Origin: Ahrensia sp.
GTDB lineage: Bacteria; Pseudomonadota; Alphaproteobacteria; Rhizobiales; Rhizobiaceae
Length of the DNA: 54,015 nucleotides
Assembly (NCBI GenBank): GCA_002698425.1
Contig: NZXU01000089.1
Location: 1 to 54,015, forward strand
Reading direction: 5' to 3'
The position numbers and the translations under genes were made by a program. Below, in pieces: positions 44,575 to 52,110 of this stretch. The notes beneath the pieces were generated by a model. That model made no database searches. It was not told where the DNA came from and saw only the letters and a program-made list of their open reading frames with translations. Positions within the stretch are counted from its first letter, which is position 1. The number at the start of each line of letters is the position of its first letter.

Positions 44575-45288
44575 TCAGGCAGCTTCGCCGCGAACCGGAC
44601 GGCCCGCCGTCGCCACCATCACGAACGCATAGGCGAGCAGCGCGACGGAGAGGAACTGAAAAACGGTCAGCCCGGCCAGAAGATCGCCATAGGGCTTCCA
44701 GAATTCGATCAGGAAACGCTGCACGGCATAGAAGCCGACGGCGTAATAGAAACCGTCCCGTTTCCAGCGCGCCGAACCGGCGGCGAGCATGGCGACATAG
44801 ACGACCGCAAAGCCGGCCATGGCGAGGCTCTCATAAAGCTGGACCGGATGACGCAATATGCCGTCGCCAAAATCCCAGCCCCAGCCGGCGCCTGTCGCGA
44901 TACCGTGGGTGTTGTCATCCAGACCTGACAGGAGGCAGCCGATGCGCCCGACGGCGATGCCGAGCGCCATGGGCAGCGCGTAGATCGCGCCGGTGCGCGC
45001 CGTGATCCCGTTAGCCCGCTTGTAGATCTCGATCGCGGCGATGGCGCCAATAAGGGCCCCTTCTATGGAGCGGCCGAAGCTTTCGATGCCGGAAACCCAA
45101 AGATTGAGCGTTCCGAGCAGCCACGCGCCCGCCCCCGCGCCGAACAGCACGCCGACGAGATAACCGAAGCGCAAATGCTTTTCGACCGGCCGTTCCGAGA
45201 ACCAGGTCCGGCGCAAAAGCAAAAGGGCCGTCAAGGAGACGGCCCATGCAAGCACATCGAACAGGGCGTGGATTGCCGGAAACGACAT
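44575..45288 (-). CDS. Divergent Lgt-like (prolipoprotein diacylglyceryl transferase family) protein
   Basis: A 237-aa polytopic membrane protein with about seven helices and the Lgt fold pattern: EGALIGAIAA where Lgt has HGGLIG, VGRIGCLLSG (R115, C118) where Lgt has GRxxNFINGE, HPVQLYES (147-154), and QRFLIEFWKP (R191, E195) matching the C-terminal Lgt arginine. The essential Lgt histidine is Glu (E76) and the Asn is Cys, so it is unlikely to be the housekeeping Lgt. It may transfer or bind a phosphatidylglycerol-derived group in another reaction. It lies 28 bases after rpsP with no terminator between. Confidence 0.78.
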   Translation of the reverse strand: MSFPAIHALFDVLAWAVSLTALLLLRRTWFSERPVEKHLRFGYLVGVLFGAGAGAWLLGTLNLWVSGIESFGRSIEGALIGAIAAIEIYKRANGITARTGAIYALPMALGIAVGRIGCLLSGLDDNTHGIATGAGWGWDFGDGILRHPVQLYESLAMAGFAVVYVAMLAAGSARWKRDGFYYAVGFYAVQRFLIEFWKPYGDLLAGLTVFQFLSVALLAYAFVMVATAGRPVRGEAA

Positions 45289-45316
45289 CGAACGCCCCGT
45301 TCGCCTGTGGAGAGGC

Positions 45317-45784
45317 TTATTCCGCCGCCGTGGTTTCCTCGGCAGCAGCTTCCTCGGCCGGAGCCTCTTCCGCAGGTGCTTCAGCGGCGGCAGCGGCAGC
45401 GGCCTTCTTTTCCTCTTCGGCAGCCTCGGCGGCAGCCTTGGCTTCCTCTTCCTTCTGCGCCTTCATGGCGACGCGTTCCTGCGCGGCCTTGCCCGGCTTC
45501 GCCTTGTTCGGGTTATTGCGCGCCTCGCGCTTGGCGAGACCGGCCTCGTCGAGGAAGCGCATGACGCGGTCGGTCGGCTGCGCGCCCATTTCGAGCCAAT
45601 GCTTGATGCGCTCTTCATTGAGGGTCACGCGCTTGGCTTCGCCGTCCTTCGGCAGCATCGGGTTCCAGGACCCGACCTGCTCGATGAAGCGGCCGTCGCG
45701 AGGCGAGCGCACATCGGCGATGACGACGTGGTAGTAGGGACGTTTCTTGGAGCCCGCGCGGGCGAGACGGATTTTCAGTGCCAT
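45317..45784 (-). CDS. rpsP: 30S ribosomal protein S16 with Ala/Glu-rich tail
   Basis: The body (residues 1-85) is typical S16: [34 protein letters not shown] and [12 protein letters not shown]. The product is 155 aa, nearly twice the length of E. coli S16 (82 aa), owing to a basic then Ala/Glu-rich tail ending in AAEETTAAE. The L19 tail is similar in kind. It is co-directional with ffh and the chorismate mutase gene, but the usual next gene rimM is absent; the Lgt-like gene follows instead. Confidence 0.96.
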   Translation of the reverse strand: MALKIRLARAGSKKRPYYHVVIADVRSPRDGRFIEQVGSWNPMLPKDGEAKRVTLNEERIKHWLEMGAQPTDRVMRFLDEAGLAKREARNNPNKAKPGKAAQERVAMKAQKEEEAKAAAEAAEEEKKAAAAAAAEAPAEEAPAEEAAAEETTAAE

Positions 45785-45847
45785 GATTTACTCCTGTAAG
45801 CCTGTTTGTTCGTCTGTTTCTGGGTTTGGTGCCGGCCCTTCGCCGGC

Positions 45848-46144
45848 TTAATCCTCGTTCTTCGCGGCGATCGCCTCGTGGTGGCGGATCACTTCGCGAA
45901 TGATGAAGGCAAGGAATTTCTCTGCGAAATCGGGATCGAGATCGGCTTCGTCGGCCAGACGGCGCAACCGCTCGATCTGCCGCTTCTCGCGGTCTGGATC
46001 CGACGGCGGCAGATCATGCGTGGCCTTCAACTGGCCGACCGCCTGGGTGACGCGAAAACGCTCCGCGAGAATATGGATGAGCGCGGCATCGAGATTGTCG
46101 ATCGAGGCCCTGAATTGCGCCAGCTTGTCGGACACGTCGGTCAT
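45848..46144 (-). CDS. Chorismate mutase (AroQ type)
   Basis: A 98-aa all-helical enzyme converting chorismate to prephenate for Phe and Tyr synthesis. Conserved elements are LAQFRASIDNLDAALIHILAERF split over helix 1, KATHDLPPSDPDREKRQIERL (the middle loop with catalytic Arg/Lys), and the C-terminal FLAFIIREVIRHHEAI. The ATG at 46144 overlaps the GNAT stop by four bases (ATGA), giving tight coupling. A chorismate mutase between ffh and rpsP fits my recollection of rhizobia. A monofunctional enzyme is indicated. Confidence 0.92.
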   Translation of the reverse strand: MTDVSDKLAQFRASIDNLDAALIHILAERFRVTQAVGQLKATHDLPPSDPDREKRQIERLRRLADEADLDPDFAEKFLAFIIREVIRHHEAIAAKNED

Positions 46145-46668
46145 GCCGCCTGCTCCAGAAATCGTGTCGGCGGAAGATGGCGGTAGATCCGCGCATTCCA
46201 TCCATGGTCGAGATAGTCGCTCTCGAAGGTCGCGCCGAGGCGCGTCGCCAGGCGGATCGACGCCTCGTTCGCCGGCTCGATCAGGCTCATCGCCGTCGAC
46301 CAGCCGAGATCCTCATAGACATGGCGGATCGCGCGTTTCGCCGCTTCCGCGGCCAGACCGCGCCCGTAATGCTCGGGCAGCAGCGCCCAGGCGATCTCCG
46401 GCTCGGGCAGATCCGGCGGAAACCACGGACCGCAGAAGCCGACGAAGTCACCCGTTTCCTTCGATTCCAGCGCCCATTCGCCAAACCCGTTGATCTGCCA
46501 CTGGCCGGCATAGGTCGCCAGCCGCCGCCACGCCTGGGCTTCGTCCATCGGACCGCCGTAAAACCGCGATTCGTCGCCCGCGAAGAACGCGGCCATCGGG
46601 GCGACGTCGGATTCGCGGAACCCGCGCAGGATCAGCCGGTCGGTTTCGAGAACGGGAATATCGGTCAT
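46141..46668 (-). CDS. GNAT family N-acetyltransferase (RimJ/RimL-like)
   Basis: A 175-aa acetyl-CoA-dependent transferase. LETDRLILRGFRESDVAPM at the N-terminus and the acetyl-CoA loop EHYGRGLAAEAAKRAIRH, followed by SLIEPANEASIRLATRLGA, match the RimJ/RimL subgroup. The acceptor is unknown. It overlaps ffh upstream (ATGA at 46665-46668) and the chorismate mutase gene downstream (ATGA at 46141-46144), so all three are coupled. Confidence 0.88.
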   Translation of the reverse strand: MTDIPVLETDRLILRGFRESDVAPMAAFFAGDESRFYGGPMDEAQAWRRLATYAGQWQINGFGEWALESKETGDFVGFCGPWFPPDLPEPEIAWALLPEHYGRGLAAEAAKRAIRHVYEDLGWSTAMSLIEPANEASIRLATRLGATFESDYLDHGWNARIYRHLPPTRFLEQAA

Positions 46669-48224
46669 TTCTTCTTCGGCAGGCCGGGCAAGCCCGCTCC
46701 ACCGCCCAATCCCGGCAGGGCCGGACCGCCGCCGAGGCCGGGCAGTTTCGGCATGCCGCCGCCACCGCCGAGGCCGGCCGCCTGTGCCTGCTTCTGCAGT
46801 TCCTCGAGTTCCTTCGGGCTCATCTTCGACAGGTCGGGCATGCCGCCCATCCCGCCCATGCCGCCGGGCAGACCCATCTTGCCGGCAAGACCGCCCATCA
46901 TCTTGCCCATCATGCCGCCGCCCTTCTTGCCCTTCATGGACTTCATCATGTCGGCCATCTGGCGGTGCATCTTCAGAAGCTTGTTGATCTCGGCCGCATT
47001 CGTGCCGGAGCCGGCGGCGATGCGCTTCTTGCGCGAATGCTTCAAAAGGTCCGGATTGGAACGCTCTTTCGGCGTCATCGACTGGATGATGGCGATCTGG
47101 CGGTCGAAGATCTTGTCGTCGAGGCCGGCCGCGGCCATCTGGTCCTTCATCTTCCCCATACCCGGCATCATGCCCATGATGCCGCCCATGCCGCCCATCT
47201 TCTTCATCTGGCGAAGCTGGTCGGCAAGATCGTTCAGGTCGAACTTGCCGGACTGCATCTTCTTCGCCATCGCCGCGGCCTTTTCCGCGTCGATGGTTTC
47301 GGCGGCCTTCTCGACCAGGCTGACGATGTCGCCCATGCCGAGGATGCGGTCGGCGATGCGCTTTGGATGGAACTCCTCCAGCGCATCCATCTTCTCGCCG
47401 GTACCGATCAGCTTGATCGGCTTGCCGGTGACGGCGCGCATCGAAAGCGCCGCGCCGCCGCGGCCGTCGCCGTCCATGCGGGTCAGCACGATGCCGGTCA
47501 GCGCGATGCGCTCGTCGAAGCTCTTCGCCAGGTTGACCGCGTCCTGACCGGTCAGCGAGTCGGCGACCAGCAGCGTCTCGTGCGGATTGGCGGCCTTGGC
47601 CACGTCCGCCATCTCGACCATCAGCGGCTCGTCGATATGTGTGCGGCCAGCGGTATCGAGGATGACGACGTCATGGCCGCCGAGCTTGCCCGCCTGCACC
47701 GCCCGCTTGGCGATATCGACCGGGCCCTGGCCTTCGATGATCGGCAGCGTGGCGACGCCGGTCTGCTCGCCGATCTGGCGCAACTGCTCCTGCGCGGCCG
47801 GGCGGCGCGTGTCGAGCGAGGCCATCAGGACCTTCTTGCCCTGCCGCTCCGTCAGCCGCTTGGCGATCTTGCCGGTCGTCGTCGTCTTGCCCGAGCCCTG
47901 CAGGCCGGCCATCATGATGACGACGGGCGCGGGCGCGTTGAGATCGATCGTCTCGCCTTCCGAACCCAGCATGTCGACCAGTTCGTCATGGACGATCTTG
48001 ACGACCATCTGGCCCGGCTTGACGCTTTTCAGGAGATCCGCGCCGACCGCCTTTTCGCGCACCCGCTCGGTAAAGCCGCGCACGACTTCCAGCGCCACGT
48101 CCGCCTCGATGAGCGCACGGCGCACTTCGCGCAGCGCCGCGGAGACGTCTTTCTCCGACAGCGCGCCGCGTCCGGTCAGGTTACTCAGGATCGAACCGAG
48201 GCGGTCCTGAAGCGATTCAAACAT
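46665..48224 (-). CDS. ffh: Signal recognition particle protein Ffh
   Basis: SRP GTPase that binds signal sequences of nascent inner-membrane proteins and 4.5S RNA. The 519-aa protein has the NG domain with GLQGSGKTTT (G1, 108-117), DTRRPAAQEQL, DTAGRTHIDE and TRMDGDGRGG, and a Met-rich M domain with GSGTNAAEINKLLK. The C-terminal end is a Gly/Met/Pro-rich tail. The ATG at 48224 has GGAGAG seven bases upstream. A structured RNA lies about 70 bases upstream on the same strand. Confidence 0.97.
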   Translation of the reverse strand: MFESLQDRLGSILSNLTGRGALSEKDVSAALREVRRALIEADVALEVVRGFTERVREKAVGADLLKSVKPGQMVVKIVHDELVDMLGSEGETIDLNAPAPVVIMMAGLQGSGKTTTTGKIAKRLTERQGKKVLMASLDTRRPAAQEQLRQIGEQTGVATLPIIEGQGPVDIAKRAVQAGKLGGHDVVILDTAGRTHIDEPLMVEMADVAKAANPHETLLVADSLTGQDAVNLAKSFDERIALTGIVLTRMDGDGRGGAALSMRAVTGKPIKLIGTGEKMDALEEFHPKRIADRILGMGDIVSLVEKAAETIDAEKAAAMAKKMQSGKFDLNDLADQLRQMKKMGGMGGIMGMMPGMGKMKDQMAAAGLDDKIFDRQIAIIQSMTPKERSNPDLLKHSRKKRIAAGSGTNAAEINKLLKMHRQMADMMKSMKGKKGGGMMGKMMGGLAGKMGLPGGMGGMGGMPDLSKMSPKELEELQKQAQAAGLGGGGGMPKLPGLGGGPALPGLGGGAGLPGLPKKK

Positions 48225-48291
48225 GCATCTCTCCACTTCCGGTGTTTTCCGGAAGGTAGGTTTTCAAAACGGCGTGCAAAACCCCAAAGCC

Positions 48292-48397
48292 AAAAAGCAC
48301 CCGGGGGCGCATCGCGCTGCCGGGTGTTGACCTCCGGGATCTTGCCGCTTTGCGGTGTCCCGGTCGGTGGCTCGGAGTTTCAACTCGTCGCTAGTCG
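48292..48397 (-). ncRNA. Structured RNA upstream of ffh (about 106 nt)
   Basis: Read on the minus strand, a near-consensus promoter (48404-48432) is followed by a region rich in compensated stems. GAGTTGAAACTC forms a small hairpin. GACC-GGGA ... TCCC-GGAGGTC encloses a CCGC-AAA-GCGG hairpin. CACCCGG (from 48326) pairs with CCGGGTG (to 48299) and is followed by TTTTT, a rho-independent terminator. It could be an independent small RNA or an attenuating ffh leader; ffh starts about 70 nt beyond the terminator. It is not 4.5S RNA, since the conserved GGTCCGGAAGGAAGCAG core is absent. Confidence 0.6.
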
Positions 48398-48403
48398 GGC
48401 GGG

Positions 48404-48432
48404 GCTATGGCGGAAAAGGGCGGGTGAGTCAA
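48404..48432 (-). promoter_or_regulatory. Promoter of the structured RNA / ffh
   Basis: Minus-strand CTTGACT with TTGACT at 48427-48432, and CATAGC at 48404-48409, spacing 17. The -35 matches the rhizobial CTTGAC pattern. Confidence 0.55.
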
Positions 48433-48455
48433 GGTCGCGCCGCCGGCGCGCGCCG

Positions 48456-48767
48456 TCAGAAGCGCTCCGGCCGGAGGACTTCGACGTTGGAAACGGTGAC
48501 GATGCCCATTTGCGGTTCGATCGTCTGATAAATCGCCTCCAGCGACTCGGCAGCCTGCCCTTCGGACATCACCGAGATGATGACGACCATCCGCCCGACG
48601 TCGCCGACGAGGCCCTCGCGCTCCCAGTGCCCCTCCCGTCCCGCGCCGGACAAGGCCGGTATCACCGTATAGCCGCTGACCGGAATCTTATCGAGGACTC
48701 GGGTGACGCGTCCGGCGACCGGAGCCTCGCAAATAACGGTGACTTGTTTGCGTCGATGCGTTTCCAT
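48456..48767 (-). CDS. PII-like protein, SbtB type
   Basis: A 103-aa protein with the ferredoxin-like PII fold pattern: KQVTVICEAPVAGRVTRVLD at the N-terminus, a T-loop-like GYTVIPALSGAGREGHW and MVVIISVMSEGQ before the C-terminal strand. It starts 4 bases after the stop of the SbtA-type transporter gene. SbtB proteins bind adenylyl nucleotides (cAMP, AMP, ADP, ATP) and control SbtA. The C-terminal CGPxGC redox extension known from some cyanobacterial SbtB proteins is absent. The ATG at 48767 has GAGG upstream. Confidence 0.82.
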   Translation of the reverse strand: METHRRKQVTVICEAPVAGRVTRVLDKIPVSGYTVIPALSGAGREGHWEREGLVGDVGRMVVIISVMSEGQAAESLEAIYQTIEPQMGIVTVSNVEVLRPERF

Positions 48768-48771
48768 TGCC

Positions 48772-49770
48772 TCAAACTCCGGCGATCCACCGGCCCGCCG
48801 CCGCATAGGCGGGTATGCCGAGTGTCAGGTTAACGGGAAAGGTCACGCCGAGCGACAGCGTGAGATAGACCGAGGGGCGCGCTTCTGGAAGCGCCAGCCG
48901 CATCGCTGCGGGAACAGCAATATAGGAGGCGCTGGCGGCCAGCGTAAGCAGCAGTGCCGCTCCTCCGGCAGAAAGACCGGAAGCCCAGGCGAAAGGCAAC
49001 GCGATCACTGCGCCGAGAAGGGGCATCAGCAGCGCAAAGCCGATCAGCCGGGCGTCAAGCACGTCACGGCCCTGTTTCATCCCGCGGCCGGCGACTGCAC
49101 CCATGTCGAGCAGGAACAGGCAAAGCACGCCGGTGAACGGCGCGACAATGAAACCGGATACTTCAGTCAGACCGCGCTCGCCGGTCAACGCCCCGATTGC
49201 GAAAGCGCCGAGCAGCACCACGACGGAGGAATTCAGCATCACTTCGTGCATAAGTTGGCCCCGGCTCTGGTCCTCCGGCGTCTTGCGCTCGCGGCCCCGG
49301 TTGGCCAACCACAGCGCGACCAGGATCGCCGGCGTCTCCATCGCGGCGGCGACCGCAACCATGAACCCTTCCTGCTGCAGCCCCGCGAATTGCAGCGCCT
49401 GCGTCGATGCGACGAAGGTGACAATGGAAATCGATCCGTAGTGGCCGGCGACCGCCGCTGCGTCCACGCGCGGCAATTTGCTGACCGCGCGCAGGATGGC
49501 GAACGCGACCAGCGGGATCAGCGCCGAAAGAAAGATACCTGACAGGATCGCCAGCAACAGCGCGGCGCTCATCCCTTCCTTGGAAAGCGCGGCGCCGCCT
49601 TTGAAGCCGATCGCCAGCATCAGATAGATGGATAATGTCTTGGCCACGGCCTCGGGAAGCGTCAGCTGCGATCCGGCAAGCGTCCCAGCGAAGCCAAGCG
49701 CGAAGAAAAGAACCGGTGGCGACAACAGGTTTACTGCGGCCAGCGAAAGAACGGTATCCAAGAAGTTCAC
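48772..49770 (-). CDS. Sodium-dependent bicarbonate transporter, SbtA type
   Basis: A 332-aa inner-membrane protein with about ten helices. The family hallmarks are visible: NLLSPPVLFFALGF near the start, AIGFKGGAALS, GHYGSISIVTFVAST and GFMVAVAAAMETPAILVAL. SbtA imports bicarbonate with Na+. The GTG at 49770 gives MNFLDTVLSL and aligns with known SbtA starts; the frame to 49893 would add an unrelated segment. Paired with the PII-like gene directly downstream. No carboxysome or Rubisco genes are in the window, so the role is probably anaplerotic or pH/CO2 related. Confidence 0.88.
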   Translation of the reverse strand: MNFLDTVLSLAAVNLLSPPVLFFALGFAGTLAGSQLTLPEAVAKTLSIYLMLAIGFKGGAALSKEGMSAALLLAILSGIFLSALIPLVAFAILRAVSKLPRVDAAAVAGHYGSISIVTFVASTQALQFAGLQQEGFMVAVAAAMETPAILVALWLANRGRERKTPEDQSRGQLMHEVMLNSSVVVLLGAFAIGALTGERGLTEVSGFIVAPFTGVLCLFLLDMGAVAGRGMKQGRDVLDARLIGFALLMPLLGAVIALPFAWASGLSAGGAALLLTLAASASYIAVPAAMRLALPEARPSVYLTLSLGVTFPVNLTLGIPAYAAAGRWIAGV

Positions 49771-49903
49771 CCCACAAGCATCCGAAAATTCGGTTCGAGC
49801 GTGTTTTAGGGCGGCTGTCACGAACGTCCATATGGCGAATGCATATTTGGGCAGCTCCGTCCGCGGGCTTGCTTTCGTCCACGCCTTGACCACCTAACCC
49901 TGC

Positions 49904-50932
49904 ATGACAGACGCCCCCTCCGAACAGGACAAACCTGCCCGCACCGCCAATCGCTATTACAGCGGACCGGTCTCCGACCATTTCGACGGCAAGATCTTCT
50001 TCAATCCCGGCGGCACGCCGCCGCCGGGTTTCTTGTCGCTGCTCCGCTGGCAGTTCGGATCGGGCAAGACCGCTTGGCCGGACCATTATCCGAGCCCGCA
50101 TGACGATCATCGGCCGGAGCAGCGGGTCGAAGGGACCGGCCTGCGCGTCACCATGATCGGCCACGCCAGCCTGCTGGTGCAGACGGCCGGACTGAACATG
50201 CTGTTCGATCCGGTCTTCGCGGACCGCGCCAGCCCGGTGCAATGGTTCGGGCCGAAACGGCGCAACCCGCCGGGCATCCGATTCGAGAACCTGCCGCCGA
50301 TCGATGCGGTGTTCGTCAGCCACAATCATTACGATCATCTCGACCGCGCCGCGCTGAAACGCCTCGCGGGGAAACACGACCCGCTCTTCGTCACGCCGCT
50401 CGGAAACGACACGATCATCGACGACGCGGTCAATCCGGCGCGGATCGTCACCGGCGACTGGAGCGACACGGTCGCGCTTTCGCCCGAGGTGACGGCGCAT
50501 TTCGAGCCGGTGCATCACTGGTCGGCGCGCGGCAGCACCGACCGGCGCATGGCGCTGTGGGCCGGCTTCGTTCTCGAGACGCCCGGCGGCAAGATCTACC
50601 ATGTCGGCGACACCGGCTTTCACGGCGGCATCAATTACCGCGAAGCGGCGGAAAAGCACGGTCCTTTCCGGCTCGCCATCCTGCCGATCGGCGCTTATGA
50701 ACCGCGCTGGTTCATGACGCCGCAGCACCAGAACCCGGACGAGGCCGTGCGCGGCCACAAACTCTGCAACGCGGCCCACACCGCCGGCCACCACTGGGGC
50801 ACGTTCAATCTCACGGACGAAGGCATCGAGGATCCGCTGATCGCGCTGGCGGAAGCGCTTCGAACGCACGATGTCGCAGCCGAAACCTTCCGGCCGCTGC
50901 GTCCCGGCGAAGCCTGGGACGTGCCTTTTTAA
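49904..50932 (+). CDS. MBL-fold metallo-hydrolase (NAPE-PLD-like)
   Basis: A 342-aa metallo-beta-lactamase-fold hydrolase. The metal motif SHNHYDHLD follows FDPVFADRASP and KRRNPPGIRFENLPP, which place it in the NAPE-phospholipase D/RomA-like group. Later metal ligands are HHWSARGSTD, GDTGFHGG and TAGHHWGTF. Some relatives act on phospholipids; the substrate here is unknown. No signal peptide. Divergent from the SbtA gene with a 133-base gap. Confidence 0.87.
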   Translation: MTDAPSEQDKPARTANRYYSGPVSDHFDGKIFFNPGGTPPPGFLSLLRWQFGSGKTAWPDHYPSPHDDHRPEQRVEGTGLRVTMIGHASLLVQTAGLNMLFDPVFADRASPVQWFGPKRRNPPGIRFENLPPIDAVFVSHNHYDHLDRAALKRLAGKHDPLFVTPLGNDTIIDDAVNPARIVTGDWSDTVALSPEVTAHFEPVHHWSARGSTDRRMALWAGFVLETPGGKIYHVGDTGFHGGINYREAAEKHGPFRLAILPIGAYEPRWFMTPQHQNPDEAVRGHKLCNAAHTAGHHWGTFNLTDEGIEDPLIALAEALRTHDVAAETFRPLRPGEAWDVPF

Positions 50933-51042
50933 CGCCGCAACGCCGCTCCAAAACGTCGCATCGCATGAAAATGCTGGTAACGGAGGCGGAAATCCCCCAT
51001 CTCCGGATGCGGGAGGCGTAAGCAACGGCGCTTCCGGCTATC

Positions 51043-52110
51043 ATGGTCTCAGAGAGAAAGCCGTACCGCTTGTCACAGATCGAAACCGCCGCCGGCCCCG
51101 CCGGGAAAGACGCACGCGCATGGGCGAAAACCATCGCCGCCTATAACCAGCCCTCGAACCTGCGAGGCACGTTCGAATTCGCGGTCTCGCTGCTGCCCTT
51201 CGCCCTGCTCTGGGCGGCGATGGCCGTTCTGCTGTCCCATGGCTACTGGCTGGGTCTGATCCTCGCCGTGCCGGCTGCGGGCTTTCTCGTCCGCCTGTTC
51301 ATGATCCAGCACGATTGCGGTCATGGCGCCTTTTTCCGCAACAGCCACGCCAATGACTGGGTCGGTCGGACGGTCGGCGTCATGACGCTGACGCCCTATT
51401 CCGTCTGGAAGCATACCCATGCGCTGCATCACGCAGGTTCCGGCTGTCTCGACCATCGCGGTTTCGGCGAAATCGCCACGCTGACTGTCGAGGAATACAA
51501 GGCGCTGTCGCCCTGGGAGCGGTTCAAATACCGGTTCTACCGGCATCCGCTGGTCCTGTTCGGCATCGGGCCCGCCTTTGTCTTCATTCTCGACCACCGC
51601 CTGCCCACCGGCATGATGCGCCGCGGCTGGCAGCCCTGGATTTCCACCATGGGCACCAATGCCGCGCTCGCCGCGCTGACGGCGGCTTTGATCTGGCTGG
51701 TCGGCTGGAAGGTCTTTCTTCTCATCCAGCTGCCGATCACGCTGATTGCGGCGACGGCAGGCGTCTGGCTGTTCTTCGTCCAGCACCAGTTCGAGGAAAC
51801 GAGTTGGGAGCGCCTGCCCGAATGGCAGCGCCAGCACGCCGCCCTGCACGGCTCGTCGCATTATGACCTGCCGCAGCCGCTGCGCTGGTTCACCGGCAAT
51901 ATCGGCGTCCACCACGTCCATCATCTGTCGGCGCGCATTCCCTTCTACCGGCTCGGCCGGGTGCTGCGCGACCATCCGGAACTACGCGACATCAATCGCA
52001 TGACGCTGCTCGACAGCCTGAAGACAATCCCGCTGGCGCTCTGGGACGAAACGCAGCAGCGCATGATCTCGTTCGGCGAATTCCGGCGCAGCCGCATGGC
52101 GGCGGCCTAA
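51043..52110 (+). CDS. Membrane fatty acid desaturase
   Basis: A 355-aa di-iron integral-membrane desaturase. The three histidine boxes are HDCGH (about residue 90), HALHH (about 126) and HHVHH near residue 290, with two pairs of transmembrane helices between them. The sequence resembles delta-12/omega-3 type acyl-lipid desaturases. It would introduce double bonds into membrane fatty acids and adjust fluidity. Its stop overlaps the end of the convergent YcaQ-type gene by four bases. Confidence 0.9.
   Translation: MVSERKPYRLSQIETAAGPAGKDARAWAKTIAAYNQPSNLRGTFEFAVSLLPFALLWAAMAVLLSHGYWLGLILAVPAAGFLVRLFMIQHDCGHGAFFRNSHANDWVGRTVGVMTLTPYSVWKHTHALHHAGSGCLDHRGFGEIATLTVEEYKALSPWERFKYRFYRHPLVLFGIGPAFVFILDHRLPTGMMRRGWQPWISTMGTNAALAALTAALIWLVGWKVFLLIQLPITLIAATAGVWLFFVQHQFEETSWERLPEWQRQHAALHGSSHYDLPQPLRWFTGNIGVHHVHHLSARIPFYRLGRVLRDHPELRDINRMTLLDSLKTIPLALWDETQQRMISFGEFRRSRMAAA

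Noticed and set aside
48225..48455. 4.5S SRP RNA next to ffh
   Set aside because: The conserved GGTCCGGAAGGAAGCAG core is not present on either strand.
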